Assembly (NCBI RefSeq): GCF_001664485.1
Contig: NZ_CP013633.1
Location: 186,001-250,000 of the forward strand
DNA: 64,000 bases
From: Rhizobium sp. N324
GTDB lineage: Bacteria; Pseudomonadota; Alphaproteobacteria; Rhizobiales; Rhizobiaceae
Direction: 5' to 3'
This document shows positions 50,489 through 59,641 of the stretch, in pieces. How positions within the stretch are numbered: the stretch's first letter is position 1; every line of letters begins with the position of its first letter. The notes beneath the pieces were generated by a model that made no database searches, was not told where the DNA came from, and worked only from the letters and a program-made list of their open reading frames with translations. The position numbers and the translations under genes are program-made.

Positions 50489-51711
50489 AACGGGCCTTCC
50501 AAGCCGCCGCCCGCCGTGCCGCCGCACTTGGTATCGAGGTTACGTGGGCCATTCATCCGTTCCAGATCGATCTCGCCAAGGAGATCTTCTCCCCGCCCGA
50601 AAAGAAGGTCGAGCGGGCCCGCCGCATCATGGATGTCCGTTTCAGGAGAGTGCCATGCGGGAGCCGGTGGGCCCCGGTCAGTCGGGGTAGTCGTCAAGTC
50701 ATCGGCGTGCTGGCGCGTTTTCCGCTTGCCCATCCAACTGGACCATCCGAGTCTGCCGCAGCGACCCAACTGCACTTCCGGGACCTGCTCCTGACGGAGA
50801 ACGAGGTTAATCTCCCAGTCAAGTTCATCTCCAAGGTAGTTGCAGATGATCTCCGCTATCGACTTAAGGCCGGGAGCTGCGGGCAGAAGCGATTCGTAAT
50901 GAGCCAGGCTGAGGGGACCCACAATGAGTCGGAACCGATGGTGCCACACTCTGACCCTCGCACCTGCAATAGCGTTGCTGTTCAGCGTGCCCGTGGCCGG
51001 GTCGCGGCCCAGGAGGCAGAGCGATATGCGGGGCAGATCCACCCATTTTGGGACAAATTCACGGATATCAACCGGCGCCTCGACGAAGCTGGCGAGGATG
51101 GCAGCGAGCCCCTCGGCGTTGCGGGTGTGTGAGGCGAGACGGCCGGTGAAGTGGAGTTTGGCCAGATCAGGCATAGCATCCCGCGCGCGCAGGGAGGTCA
51201 TCCCGAAGCCGGCTAGCGCGCCGAGCTGAAGGGCAAATCGATCTTCTTGTGGCCTGTCATAGCTCACGGTCGGTTCGCCCTCCGCCCATGCGCGGAAGAA
51301 GAACGAGGCCATTCGATGATGAAAGGTATCAGCAAATCGGATCAGCGTCTCATCCGCGGCGTTGTGCTGCCGGAGAAGGGCGTACTCCGTCAGATGCAAT
51401 GGGAGGGGACCGTGGGGTCCAAACAAGCCGAAGGCGTAGGTGGAGATTACGGGGTCGTTCTGCTCGTGCGCAGTCACGCCCGCGATCGATCGAGGCGGAA
51501 ATGCAAGGGAGGGCTGCTGGGCGATCCGCACGCGATCCAGGCTGGGACCGCTCGATTCTCCCAGCCGAGGCCGATCTGAGCAGATTGCATCGATCCGCCG
51601 CAGAGCCTGGAAGAAGTCGCAGGCATGCGGTTCGGCCCTGAGCGAGCTTAGGAAGTCGCCGAGTGCCCCCGAAATCAAAGGATCGCCCGGCGGCCGGCCA
51701 TCGTCGGCCAT
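50485..51711 (-). CDS. tssG: TssG, type VI baseplate protein
   Basis: A 408-residue protein of the ImpH/TssG/VasB family. Features are EPHACDFFQALRRIDAICSD near the start, SLAFPPRSIAGVTAHEQND, and PVISTYAFGLFGPHGPLPLH followed by LTEYALLRQHNAADETLIRF. TssG joins TssF, TssE and TssK in the baseplate wedge. The start overlaps the end of tssF by 37 bases, and its stop overlaps the clpV remnant. The last ~70 residues (TTPTDRGPPAPAWHSPETDI) look unlike the family and may result from a frame change near the 3' end. Confidence 0.9.
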   Translation of the reverse strand: MADDGRPPGDPLISGALGDFLSSLRAEPHACDFFQALRRIDAICSDRPRLGESSGPSLDRVRIAQQPSLAFPPRSIAGVTAHEQNDPVISTYAFGLFGPHGPLPLHLTEYALLRQHNAADETLIRFADTFHHRMASFFFRAWAEGEPTVSYDRPQEDRFALQLGALAGFGMTSLRARDAMPDLAKLHFTGRLASHTRNAEGLAAILASFVEAPVDIREFVPKWVDLPRISLCLLGRDPATGTLNSNAIAGARVRVWHHRFRLIVGPLSLAHYESLLPAAPGLKSIAEIICNYLGDELDWEINLVLRQEQVPEVQLGRCGRLGWSSWMGKRKTRQHADDLTTTPTDRGPPAPAWHSPETDIHDAAGPLDLLFGRGEDLLGEIDLERMNGPRNLDTKCGGTAGGGLEGPL

Positions 51712-53561
51712 CGCATTACCTCCCCGCGCTGTAGCGTCGAGACGACCATCTCGGTGAAGCTGTTGATGGATACGTATTTCGCGAAGAACTGGTTGAGCAC
51801 GGAGGCGAGCGGAAAGATGCCAACGCCTTCGAAGGCCGCTTCGTCCAGGATGATACCAACCTCAATCCCACGTGCTACGGCGGCTTGTCCACCGCTGGAC
51901 AATCGCCTGACCGCAGGCCTGGACCGAATCTCCCGGATCCCGTCGATCTGCCGTGAGGCGAAGGCATTGACTGGATCGACGTAGAGGCGGAGGAGTTCAC
52001 GCAGCGCTTCTGCGCCCCGGTGGTCGTTCCTATCGGAATTGCTGATCGAGAGGTAGTTCAGTGAAAGATGGCTAATTAATCGCCAGGTGATATCGCCATT
52101 GGCGAAGGAGTGGCGCGGTCGGCTCGGGGGCGATACGCACCGGGTGGCGGTAACTGGAGCGCCGATTTCCAGGGTGAAGTCTGTCTTGTCCCGGCCGATC
52201 GGCAGCAGCAGCGCCAGATCCCGGTTCGAGCACAGGCAGTTTACAGACAAATGCCGGAGTTCCGCCGAATAAGGAGCCGCCTGGCGATCAACTAGAGAAA
52301 CGAACGTTTCGCTGCCGATGTAGCCAGTCCGCGCGCCATTTAGACGCTGGTGCTCCGACATGAGGCGCTGCTCCCGGCGGATCGCGTAGTATCTGGAATG
52401 CTGCTCCTCCTGACCGTGCGCGCTGATGCTATAGAACGGGTAGAACCTCACGGGAGCCGCTTCGTTTTTCGCCCCGTCTCCGCTCATCTCGAGGATCGAG
52501 TGGACCTCAAAGTCGAGCGGCCTCATCCTGTCAACAATCACATGATGCTCGGTGTTCTTGTCGCTCACGTGGACGAGATCTGCCTGGCGTTCGAAGAGAT
52601 TAATCGCGGGCGTTGCGAAGAGAACGATATTTTGGGGTCCGAGCTGTCGTTCCAGCCGTGGCTCGACACGTCTGAGTGCGAAGACGATCTCAAGGGTCTC
52701 GGCAGTTGACAGGGCTACTGCGTCTGCCAGCCCGCTAACCTCGACGAACAACGTCCGCTCCGCGAGGGCGAAATACTCCTGTAGGAGACGGTACCCGTCG
52801 AAAGAGCGTGGCACCTCGGGCAGGAGAGCACAGCTCGGCTCCAAACCGCGTTGCTGCAGCGCATGAACCGGAATCTTTTCCTGCCAAGGGATAGGCCGGC
52901 CGACCGGACGGGCTATGATATTGCATGCGTCACCGAGAAGCTGTTCGGCGAGTGCGGCGCCGATGCCACCGGGGCCTGTTAGGTGCAGTGTGAGAGCCTC
53001 TAGTCCGAGTTTATTGAACGGCATGCCATTGGTGGTGCGAAGGCGTAGTCGCAAAGCAGCCTTCGCATCTTGCCGGGCCGGAAGATCCAGTGCGGCGATC
53101 TGCCCCGGCGTCGAAAAATAATCGGCAGCGCTCACCACAATTGGCCAGAGATGCACATCATGGGCCGTGCGGAACTCGCAATGTGTGACGGCGCCCGGAG
53201 CAAGACGGCCCAAAAGCTTGGTTCCCCGCGGCACGAGGTATCCATTTTCAAGTCGTCCGGCATCCTGGTCGGGCTCGAAACGGACGATCGTCATCGAGGG
53301 GAGCGGCGGTAGAAAATGCGGATAGACCATCTCCAGGAGGTGCTGGGTGAATTCCGGAAAGCGAGACTGAAGCTTCAATTGCACCCGCGCCGCCATGAAA
53401 GCGAAGCCTTCCAGAAGCCGCTCGACGTAGGGGTCGGCGACCTCCGCTGATTCCATCCCGAGCCGGGCGGCGACCTTCGGGAATGCGCGGGCGAACTCGG
53501 CCCCCATCTCGCGCATATAAGCAAGTTCGTCGTTGTACAGTCGCAGGAGCCGGGGATCCAT
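51675..53561 (-). CDS. tssF: TssF, type VI baseplate protein
   Basis: A 628-residue ImpG/TssF/VasA protein. The start MDPRLLRLYNDELAYMREMG, then EFARAFPKVAARLGMESAEV and DPYVERLLEGFAFMAARVQL is the strongly conserved N-terminus of the family. Two TssF subunits bind one TssG in each wedge. The ATG shares one base with the tssE stop (TGATG), so the two are coupled. Length is normal for the family, and no internal disruption was noticed. Confidence 0.95.
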   Translation of the reverse strand: MDPRLLRLYNDELAYMREMGAEFARAFPKVAARLGMESAEVADPYVERLLEGFAFMAARVQLKLQSRFPEFTQHLLEMVYPHFLPPLPSMTIVRFEPDQDAGRLENGYLVPRGTKLLGRLAPGAVTHCEFRTAHDVHLWPIVVSAADYFSTPGQIAALDLPARQDAKAALRLRLRTTNGMPFNKLGLEALTLHLTGPGGIGAALAEQLLGDACNIIARPVGRPIPWQEKIPVHALQQRGLEPSCALLPEVPRSFDGYRLLQEYFALAERTLFVEVSGLADAVALSTAETLEIVFALRRVEPRLERQLGPQNIVLFATPAINLFERQADLVHVSDKNTEHHVIVDRMRPLDFEVHSILEMSGDGAKNEAAPVRFYPFYSISAHGQEEQHSRYYAIRREQRLMSEHQRLNGARTGYIGSETFVSLVDRQAAPYSAELRHLSVNCLCSNRDLALLLPIGRDKTDFTLEIGAPVTATRCVSPPSRPRHSFANGDITWRLISHLSLNYLSISNSDRNDHRGAEALRELLRLYVDPVNAFASRQIDGIREIRSRPAVRRLSSGGQAAVARGIEVGIILDEAAFEGVGIFPLASVLNQFFAKYVSINSFTEMVVSTLQRGEVMRWPTMAGRRAIL

Positions 53562-54064
53562 CAGCTTATCACTGTACCGAGATGAACGCGGGCGGATTCG
53601 AGCTCGGAATCTACCTCCGTACGCATCACCATTCGCACCGGCAATGGCTGCGCCCACAGATCGGCTTCGATCCTAAAGCGAAAAGTGCCGCAACCCTGAC
53701 CATCGTCCAGGACCGTGACCTTCAGGGTGTCCGGTAAGAGACGCGGCTCAAAGCGCTGAAGGCTCTCGATTATCGCTTCGCGCAATGCGCTCTTATCCAT
53801 GCCTTCGCGAATTTGTCCGCTGAGAGGCCAGGCACCATAATTAAGTGCACTGGCCGCTACGTGAGGGTACGCTTGTAGATCTACGGTTGCACCCAATTGA
53901 TTGGTGTTCAACAACCAGGAAACATCGCGTAGAATCACCTCTTCCAGTTGGCGAACAGAGAAGCTGCGCTTGTCCTGCGCTTCACACGAGCTGCGCGGCT
54001 CATCGTCCGTAAGCCGGTCCAGGAGGGATGGTTGCACGAGATCCCGCTTAACATCTCTGCCCAT
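53561..54064 (-). CDS. tssE: TssE, type VI baseplate gp25-like protein
   Basis: A 167-residue GPW/gp25-family protein. It begins MGRDVKRDLVQPSLLDRLTD and contains RQLEEVILRDVSWLLNTNQL, the gp25 EPR-like region around ALREAIIESLQRFEPRLLPD and the following VTVLDDGQGCGTFRFRIEAD. TssE initiates sheath assembly. The ATG at 54064 fits the family better than the frame opening at 54151. It lies 86 bases after hcp. Confidence 0.92.
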   Translation of the reverse strand: MGRDVKRDLVQPSLLDRLTDDEPRSSCEAQDKRSFSVRQLEEVILRDVSWLLNTNQLGATVDLQAYPHVAASALNYGAWPLSGQIREGMDKSALREAIIESLQRFEPRLLPDTLKVTVLDDGQGCGTFRFRIEADLWAQPLPVRMVMRTEVDSELESARVHLGTVIS

Positions 54065-54150
54065 GTTACAATCTCCAGGTGCAATAGCGACGAGTCGATC
54101 CGTCGTTTTCGCGCGCAGCCCCGAATATTCCCGGGTTGCCGATGGCCCCA

Positions 54151-54684
54151 TCAGCCGACGAGCCTATTAAAGTCGGTGCTGTTCGCGATTTGGTTCCAGA
54201 TGCCCTCGCCAGCTTTGGTAAGAGCGCCTTTTTCATCCTGCCTGTAATAAATGACCTTGCAGGCGCCGAACCGGAATGTGATCGTCTCCTCGGGGGCGTC
54301 TTCCGCATAGGACCACTCGACCTTCTCGACTACCAGCATGTTGAAACTCCAGTGCAAGAACAGGTTCGATTCTGATGTAGCTTGTCCGCTCCCCGTCGCT
54401 TTGAAAAGTTTCAGTTCGACGCTATTGAAGTGGGCGCCGCGACCACAGGCAACGTACAGAGAGGGCGATGACGTATCCACCTGCTTCTTGATAGTGAAGA
54501 CCTCGAATTCGGCCTTGCCCGCGCCCGCCCCGGCGGTATGAGGCCCAATGTTCAGCTTGTTTTCGAGTGAAAAGCTCCATTCGTCCGCTAGGGTGATACC
54601 GTCCTTTAGAATGATAGATTCGCCCTTGGGCAAAATGCCGTCCTTGGACGCTTGCGTGAATTTTATAACCGCGTCGAACGCCAT
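54151..54684 (-). CDS. hcp: Hcp (TssD), type VI inner tube protein
   Basis: A 177-residue Hcp-family tube protein, slightly different from the classical 160-170 residue form: MAFDAVIKFTQASKDGILPK, AGKAEFEVFTIKKQVDTSSP and a C-terminal strand region KVEWSYAEDAPEETITFRFG then ACKVIYYRQDEKG. Hexameric Hcp rings stack into the tube fired by sheath contraction. It is placed between tssC and tssE, its usual position in imp clusters. Confidence 0.92.
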   Translation of the reverse strand: MAFDAVIKFTQASKDGILPKGESIILKDGITLADEWSFSLENKLNIGPHTAGAGAGKAEFEVFTIKKQVDTSSPSLYVACGRGAHFNSVELKLFKATGSGQATSESNLFLHWSFNMLVVEKVEWSYAEDAPEETITFRFGACKVIYYRQDEKGALTKAGEGIWNQIANSTDFNRLVG

Positions 54685-54798
54685 GATGGACTTTCCTTTT
54701 CTCGTTGATCTGATTGGGCCTGGATTGCATCGGCCAGCCCAGGGCAGCTATTCTGGAGTTTGGCGCCGAGAACGGAGCACAATCATCTGCGGGTTTTC

Positions 54799-56286
54799 TC
54801 AGTCCTTGCGGGCGGATGGCAGGCGCGAGACCAGTCTCAAAGAGATGGTTAGGCCTTCGAGCTGGTAGTGTGGCCGCATGTAAAATCTCGCAACGTAATA
54901 TCCGGGATTATCTTCGACCTCTTCCACCTTGACCTCGGCTGAGGAGAGCGGCTGCTGTGCCTTACTCTCTTCGCTCCCAAGCTCGGGCGAGGGGTGGACA
55001 TAGCCCTGAATCCATTGGTTGAGCCACTCCTCGACCTCGTGGCGCTCCTTGAACGTGCCAATCTTGTCCCGGACCATACACTTCAAATAATGTGCGAAGC
55101 GGCAGGTTGCGAAGATGTAGGGTAGCCGGGCACTGAGTTCGGCGTTCGCTGACGCGTCGGGGTCTTCGTATTTGACCGGCTTGTTAATAGTTTGAGCGCC
55201 AATAAATACGCCGAGGTCCGTGTTTTTGCGGTGCAACAGCGGTAGAAGACCGTTTTTGGACAGTTCGGCCTCACGGCGGTCGCTGATCGCGATCTCAGTG
55301 GGGCATTTTAGGTCGACGCCACCGTCGTCGCTGCGGAAGGTATGTACCGGCAGACCCTCGACCAGGCCGCCGGATTCGACGCCACGAATTCTGGAGAGCC
55401 AGCCATAGAGCTTGAACGAGCGCGTGATATTTACGCCCATGGCGTAGGCTGCGTTCGTCCAAAGGTATTTCTCGCTGTCGCCGCCGTCTGTGTCCTCCTC
55501 GAAGGCGAATTCATCGACCGGGTTGGTTTTGGCCCCGTAGGGCAGCCGGCCAAGGGTGCGTGGTAAGGTCAGGGCCACGTATCGAGAGTTCTCGCTCTCG
55601 CGGAACGCTCGCCAAGGGGCATGTTCGGGCGTGAGGAAGATTTTTGTGATGTCACGCGGGTTCGCAAGCTCACGCCAAGAATCCATCTGCAGCAGATGTG
55701 GTGAGACGGCAGATATAAGCGGTGAGTGGCTCGCCGCCGCGATCTGCGCCAGTCCCGAAAGCAACTCAACGTCCGGTGGGGTATGGTCGAAATAGTAGTC
55801 GGCAATCAGGCAGCCATAGGGTTCACCGCCGATTTGGCCGTATTCGTCTTCGTAAATTTTTTTGAATAGCGGACTCTGATCCCAGGTGACACCCTTATAT
55901 TTCCGCAGAGTTCGGGACATCTCCACCTTTGAAACTGGGAGAACGCGAATCTTCAACGTTTCATCGGTTTCGGTGTTGCTGGCAAGGTGATGCAAGCCCC
56001 GCCAAGCTGATTCCACGCGCTGGAAATTTTCGTGATGGAGGATCTCGTTGAGTTGTGCAGAAAGCTTCTGGTCGATCGAAGCAATCATTGCTTGGATAGT
56101 CGTGACGACATCGTCGCTGATCAGCGACGTGTTTTGAAGTGCCTGCTCGGCCAGTGTTCGGACGGCACTCTCCACCAAGTCACGGGAGTGGTCCGAGCGG
56201 ATCTTGAACTCGAATCGAAGCATGCGGGTGAAATCGCCGAGATCAACGGTGGCGACCTGTACATCTGTGGCATCTGCAGGCATCAT
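54799..56286 (-). CDS. tssC: TssC, type VI contractile sheath large subunit
   Basis: A 495-residue TssC/VipB/ImpC protein. Conserved stretches include ESAWRGLHHLASNTETDETL, PRTLGRLPYGAKTNPVDEFA and ATCRFAHYLKCMVRDKIGTF. It pairs with TssB to build the sheath around the Hcp tube. The start (MMPADATDV) is two bases after the tssB stop. The C-terminus (RPHYQLEGLTISLRLVSRLP) is the normal family end. No sign of decay. Confidence 0.96.
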   Translation of the reverse strand: MMPADATDVQVATVDLGDFTRMLRFEFKIRSDHSRDLVESAVRTLAEQALQNTSLISDDVVTTIQAMIASIDQKLSAQLNEILHHENFQRVESAWRGLHHLASNTETDETLKIRVLPVSKVEMSRTLRKYKGVTWDQSPLFKKIYEDEYGQIGGEPYGCLIADYYFDHTPPDVELLSGLAQIAAASHSPLISAVSPHLLQMDSWRELANPRDITKIFLTPEHAPWRAFRESENSRYVALTLPRTLGRLPYGAKTNPVDEFAFEEDTDGGDSEKYLWTNAAYAMGVNITRSFKLYGWLSRIRGVESGGLVEGLPVHTFRSDDGGVDLKCPTEIAISDRREAELSKNGLLPLLHRKNTDLGVFIGAQTINKPVKYEDPDASANAELSARLPYIFATCRFAHYLKCMVRDKIGTFKERHEVEEWLNQWIQGYVHPSPELGSEESKAQQPLSSAEVKVEEVEDNPGYYVARFYMRPHYQLEGLTISLRLVSRLPSARKD

Positions 56287-56288
56287 GA

Positions 56289-56843
56289 TCAGTTCTCCTC
56301 TGTGTCTGGGGATGCCAATGGCGGAGCGGCAACCACTGCATCAGGCTTCTCAGTCTCCATGCCATTGCCGAGGGCGCTTAGCAGTGCCGAATCCGCGAGG
56401 AAGTGGGTGAGCAACTCTTCGGCACCGTTCTTCCCGTCCATATAGGCCAGCAGATTGGAGAGCTCCGTTCGCGCCTCGAGCAGCCTGCTAAGGCTGTCGA
56501 CCTTGCGCGCCACGGCCGCCGGCGAGAAATCTTCGAGCCGCTCGAACGTCAAGTCGACAGCGAGTTGGCCTTCTCCAGTCAATAGGTTCGGCACCCGCAT
56601 CACCACCCTGGGCCTCAGCGATCTGAGCCGATCATCGAAATTGTCGATATCGATCTCCATCATCTTGCGCTCCGCGACAGGGGCAAGCGGCTCGGCAGCA
56701 TTGCCGGCGAGGTCGGACATCACGCCGACCACGAAGGGAAGCTGAACCTTCTTCTGAGAGCCATAGGTCTCGACGTCGTATTCGATCTGTACGCGAGGCG
56801 GACGAACCCGCGCGATGAACTTTTGACTACTCGCCTTTGTCAT
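56289..56843 (-). CDS. tssB: TssB, type VI contractile sheath small subunit
   Basis: A 184-residue TssB/VipA/ImpB protein: SQKFIARVRPPRVQIEYDVE, then GSQKKVQLPFVVGVMSDLAG and the sheath-forming helix region ARKVDSLSRLLEARTELSNL. The chosen start (MTKASSQK) is the family start; the open frame upstream to 56882 overlaps tssA. It lies 35 bases downstream of tssA. Confidence 0.95.
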   Translation of the reverse strand: MTKASSQKFIARVRPPRVQIEYDVETYGSQKKVQLPFVVGVMSDLAGNAAEPLAPVAERKMMEIDIDNFDDRLRSLRPRVVMRVPNLLTGEGQLAVDLTFERLEDFSPAAVARKVDSLSRLLEARTELSNLLAYMDGKNGAEELLTHFLADSALLSALGNGMETEKPDAVVAAPPLASPDTEEN

Positions 56844-56878
56844 GTGTTCCACTCTCCTGATAGGGAAGATTGCGCACG

Positions 56879-57871
56879 TCACGTGCCCTCGCCGACCGCC
56901 AGACCGGCAATCGAACGGTATTGGGCAACCCCTTCTGGCGCCAACTCTTTGATAAGAGCCATGAAGTCCTTCGAGACAAGTCGCTGCGCGCGCTCCAGGA
57001 GGGCTGGCAGCGGGCTCGCGGGCTCATTCACCTGGTACCAGTGGCAAATGCGGCCAAGAATTTCGACAACGTCATCGCGGTTGCGGATCACTTCGGGGTA
57101 AGAGGCCTCGCTAGAGTCTGGCAATGGAGATGCCGGGGCTGCAGGCTGGGCCCTTTTCCGATGGGCGTCGACCAGATCCTTGGCCTGGGTGAGTAGCACT
57201 ATCAGAGGGTCGAATCGAACGGCCTCGTCACTCGCGACGTGCTGCCGAACACTCGCGTCTAGATGGGTGGCGGCTGCCAGGCTGGCGTGGAGACCAGTGC
57301 TGATCTGCTCGAGCTGCAGTGGATCGGTGTCGATGAAGGCGTGCTCGATGGTCGAACGATCAATTTCCGTAGATTGGGACCGTAGCGCACCAGCCCAATC
57401 GCGGAGCGTAAAAGTCCCGAATTGCCTGGAGGAGGTGAGTGGAACTTGGCGTATTTCTGCCAAGAGCCCGGAGAGATCGCAGAGGCTCGCTAGAGCGTTG
57501 AGGCGAACGGTCTGATCTTCGTCATCTTCTGGATCCGGTCGCGGATGTAGCTCTGACCAGTAGAGCTCGACATAGGCCGCGAGCAGCTCAAGCCCCCGAC
57601 TTAGACCAGAGAAGCCGAACTGACTGAGGGCGGATCGTGTGAGCAAGATGCCGACTCTTAGATCCTTAGTGCGGGCAGAAAGGTCGAGGCCAAGCCGCCA
57701 CACCTCTGTCCAATCGGGAGCCTCCCCGGTGGCGATGGAGTCGCCTATCTGCTGGTGCGGCTTGCCATGCGACGCTATCTCCAGCTCCAGGAAGCTCAAA
57801 TCGTAATCGAGAGCATCCCCGCATGCGTTGCCGTCGCTGATCGGTTTTAATAGATGATCCGCATCGAGCAT
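56879..57871 (-). CDS. tssA: TssA, type VI baseplate/sheath-polymerising protein (ImpA)
   Basis: A 330-residue protein with the ImpA N-terminal domain: LLKPISDGNACGDALDYDLS near the start, then APDWTEVWRLGLDLSARTKD and GLELLAAYVELYWSELHPRP, and a C-terminal helical region (VEILGRICHWYQVNEPASPL, then LLERAQRLVSKDFMAL) typical of the short TssA forms. The ATG at 57871 is the family start. It is now the first gene of the cluster; an IS remnant lies only 130 bases upstream, so the original promoter and any earlier genes may have been lost. Confidence 0.93.
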   Translation of the reverse strand: MLDADHLLKPISDGNACGDALDYDLSFLELEIASHGKPHQQIGDSIATGEAPDWTEVWRLGLDLSARTKDLRVGILLTRSALSQFGFSGLSRGLELLAAYVELYWSELHPRPDPEDDEDQTVRLNALASLCDLSGLLAEIRQVPLTSSRQFGTFTLRDWAGALRSQSTEIDRSTIEHAFIDTDPLQLEQISTGLHASLAAATHLDASVRQHVASDEAVRFDPLIVLLTQAKDLVDAHRKRAQPAAPASPLPDSSEASYPEVIRNRDDVVEILGRICHWYQVNEPASPLPALLERAQRLVSKDFMALIKELAPEGVAQYRSIAGLAVGEGT

Positions 57872-58004
57872 GACCCAAATCCCAGTTTTCCCGACATAAA
57901 AGATCGTCGCGCCTCTGTTTCTCAATGTTTAGCAATGAGCAGACGCGATTGCTCATGCACAATCGACATTCGTATATGTCGTGAATGCTTGGGGCGTGAA
58001 TGCC

Positions 58005-58505
58005 GCCGCTTCGGATCTTGACGCAGCTATGTGCTGCTCAGGCGCGAGGGACACCTTGTGAACAACAAGAAGCTCTTCCGGGTCCATCGGGAGGAGAAGC
58101 TCACGATGCGCAAGCGCCGTGGCCGGAAACAAGCGAAAGGCAAGCGTTGGTGTTGATCCAGCTGGCTGCCAATGATCGTTGGTCGCTGGACTTCGTGTCG
58201 GATCAACTCACCTATAGCGCGGGTTCAGGCTTCTGATGGTCGTGAGGAAAGCCGGACTCTCGTCGCCGATACTTCGCTCTCCGGCCTGCGGTCGCCTGTG
58301 GACTGGATCGGGTTATCGAGGAGCGTGGCAAGCCAAGCACTCTGGCCTCGGCTGACTAACCCTGCAGAGTTCGCCCAGATCGTCAACCCGCGACGTGATG
58401 CAGTGCTGCGCAGCCGGAATGGTCTCCGCACCTAAATCCGCCGATGCCGCCGCAGATGCGCAACCCACCGCTGGAGCGAACCCCAAACTGGATAAACTTG
58501 ACGGT
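58005..58505 (+). mobile_element. Broken IS407-group IS3 copy, opposite orientation
   Basis: Pieces of orfB appear in several frames: [15 protein letters not shown] and FRVHREEKL..RKRRGRKQAK near 58030-58140, a [18 protein letters not shown] stretch (58168-58215), [14 protein letters not shown] (58255-58300), and ..[20 protein letters not shown] (58360-58425) followed by an end similar to that of the intact element (CAAACTGGATAAACTTG near 58480). The central catalytic part is deleted. It is related to the complete element at 40913-42184 but lies on the plus strand, just upstream of tssA. Confidence 0.83.
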
Positions 58506-59641
58506 ACAAGCTCAGCCAGATTGAATTGACATCGTCGGGCAGTCGTTGCAAAGGGCAACCTGCGAAGTACCGTTGGAAACGTGAGCCTGAAGGCCTCCAA
58601 CTACAAAGTCTTCGCGCGGCCGCCTCCGCGCCAGTTGCTGCATAAGGTGGATGGCGTCCTCGGCGATCGCTCTTGGGGGTGTCGGCGCGCGGACCCTCAT
58701 CGAACGAGCGGCCAGCCGGCGGGTCCATCGCGCGTGCAGCGACCCCGGCGTCAGTGGTAGAACGGCTCGAGCACTTCAACGGCATATATCTCCTGCGCTC
58801 CGCCGGACCGCCGCACGAGGCATATAGGGCGACAATCTGGATGAGATCCGTATTGACCGCATGTAACGATGCTCCCCGAGATTCGCACGTTGCCTCATTC
58901 ATTTTGCTCCCAGTTGGAGCGAAGGAGTGGGGTGCGGAGATGGCGGGGTTTCGCAGCGGCCGGCATCCTTCGTGAGCGCCATTGCCGTTTTCGACGGAAG
59001 TCGAAGTTTAATAACCATCGTCGCGGTATTTACTTTTGACAATGGGTGTGATGCGGCTTTGCGTGATCTTCTAAAAAGAATCGAGTCCCGCCGCCAATCT
59101 CCCGTTCTATCGCGCACCTACCGCATCCCAACGTGACTGTCGACCCTGCTTCCATTAGTCGTGCAGGGCAACCACGCGGTCTCTCGTGCAGATCCCTACG
59201 ATTTCGAATTGACGGACACCGACCCCGTTTGACGGTCGTGGAGTGCACGCACTTAGTCACCCTAGCCGCCCGCGCACTGCAACCCCGCTGTAGCGATCCT
59301 TCTACCTCTATGCTAAAGAAAGTTTTGGAAAAACTTGCCTCCTCGCCATCGTTCGACGGCGGCCTTGGCGCCAATCTTGCGAGGAGCGGGCTGATGGTCG
59401 CAGCGGCATGCGAGCCGACATTCTGCGATCCCGACCGTCGAAGACGAGGTCGCTCTCGGCGTGTTAGTCAGCCGGAATGCGCCGGCCGTCGTGCCCCTAA
59501 ATATCGATCTCGAGCCAGGTATTGGCCTCCAGACTGAAGAAAAATTCGGCGCTCTCACATGCTCATGCAATCCCGTGGTGGACAACCAACGCACATGATG
59601 GTGCAGTTCCTAGGGAATGTGGTGATGAGTCGTGAGCCGTC
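58506..59641. other. Long gap with no supported gene
   Basis: Open frames of 60-150 codons exist on both strands, but none shows a family motif or a convincing start. On the minus strand between 58600 and 58800 the frames are interrupted in a way that suggests an old, decayed gene. No repeats were found apart from a few short dyads. Confidence 0.35.
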
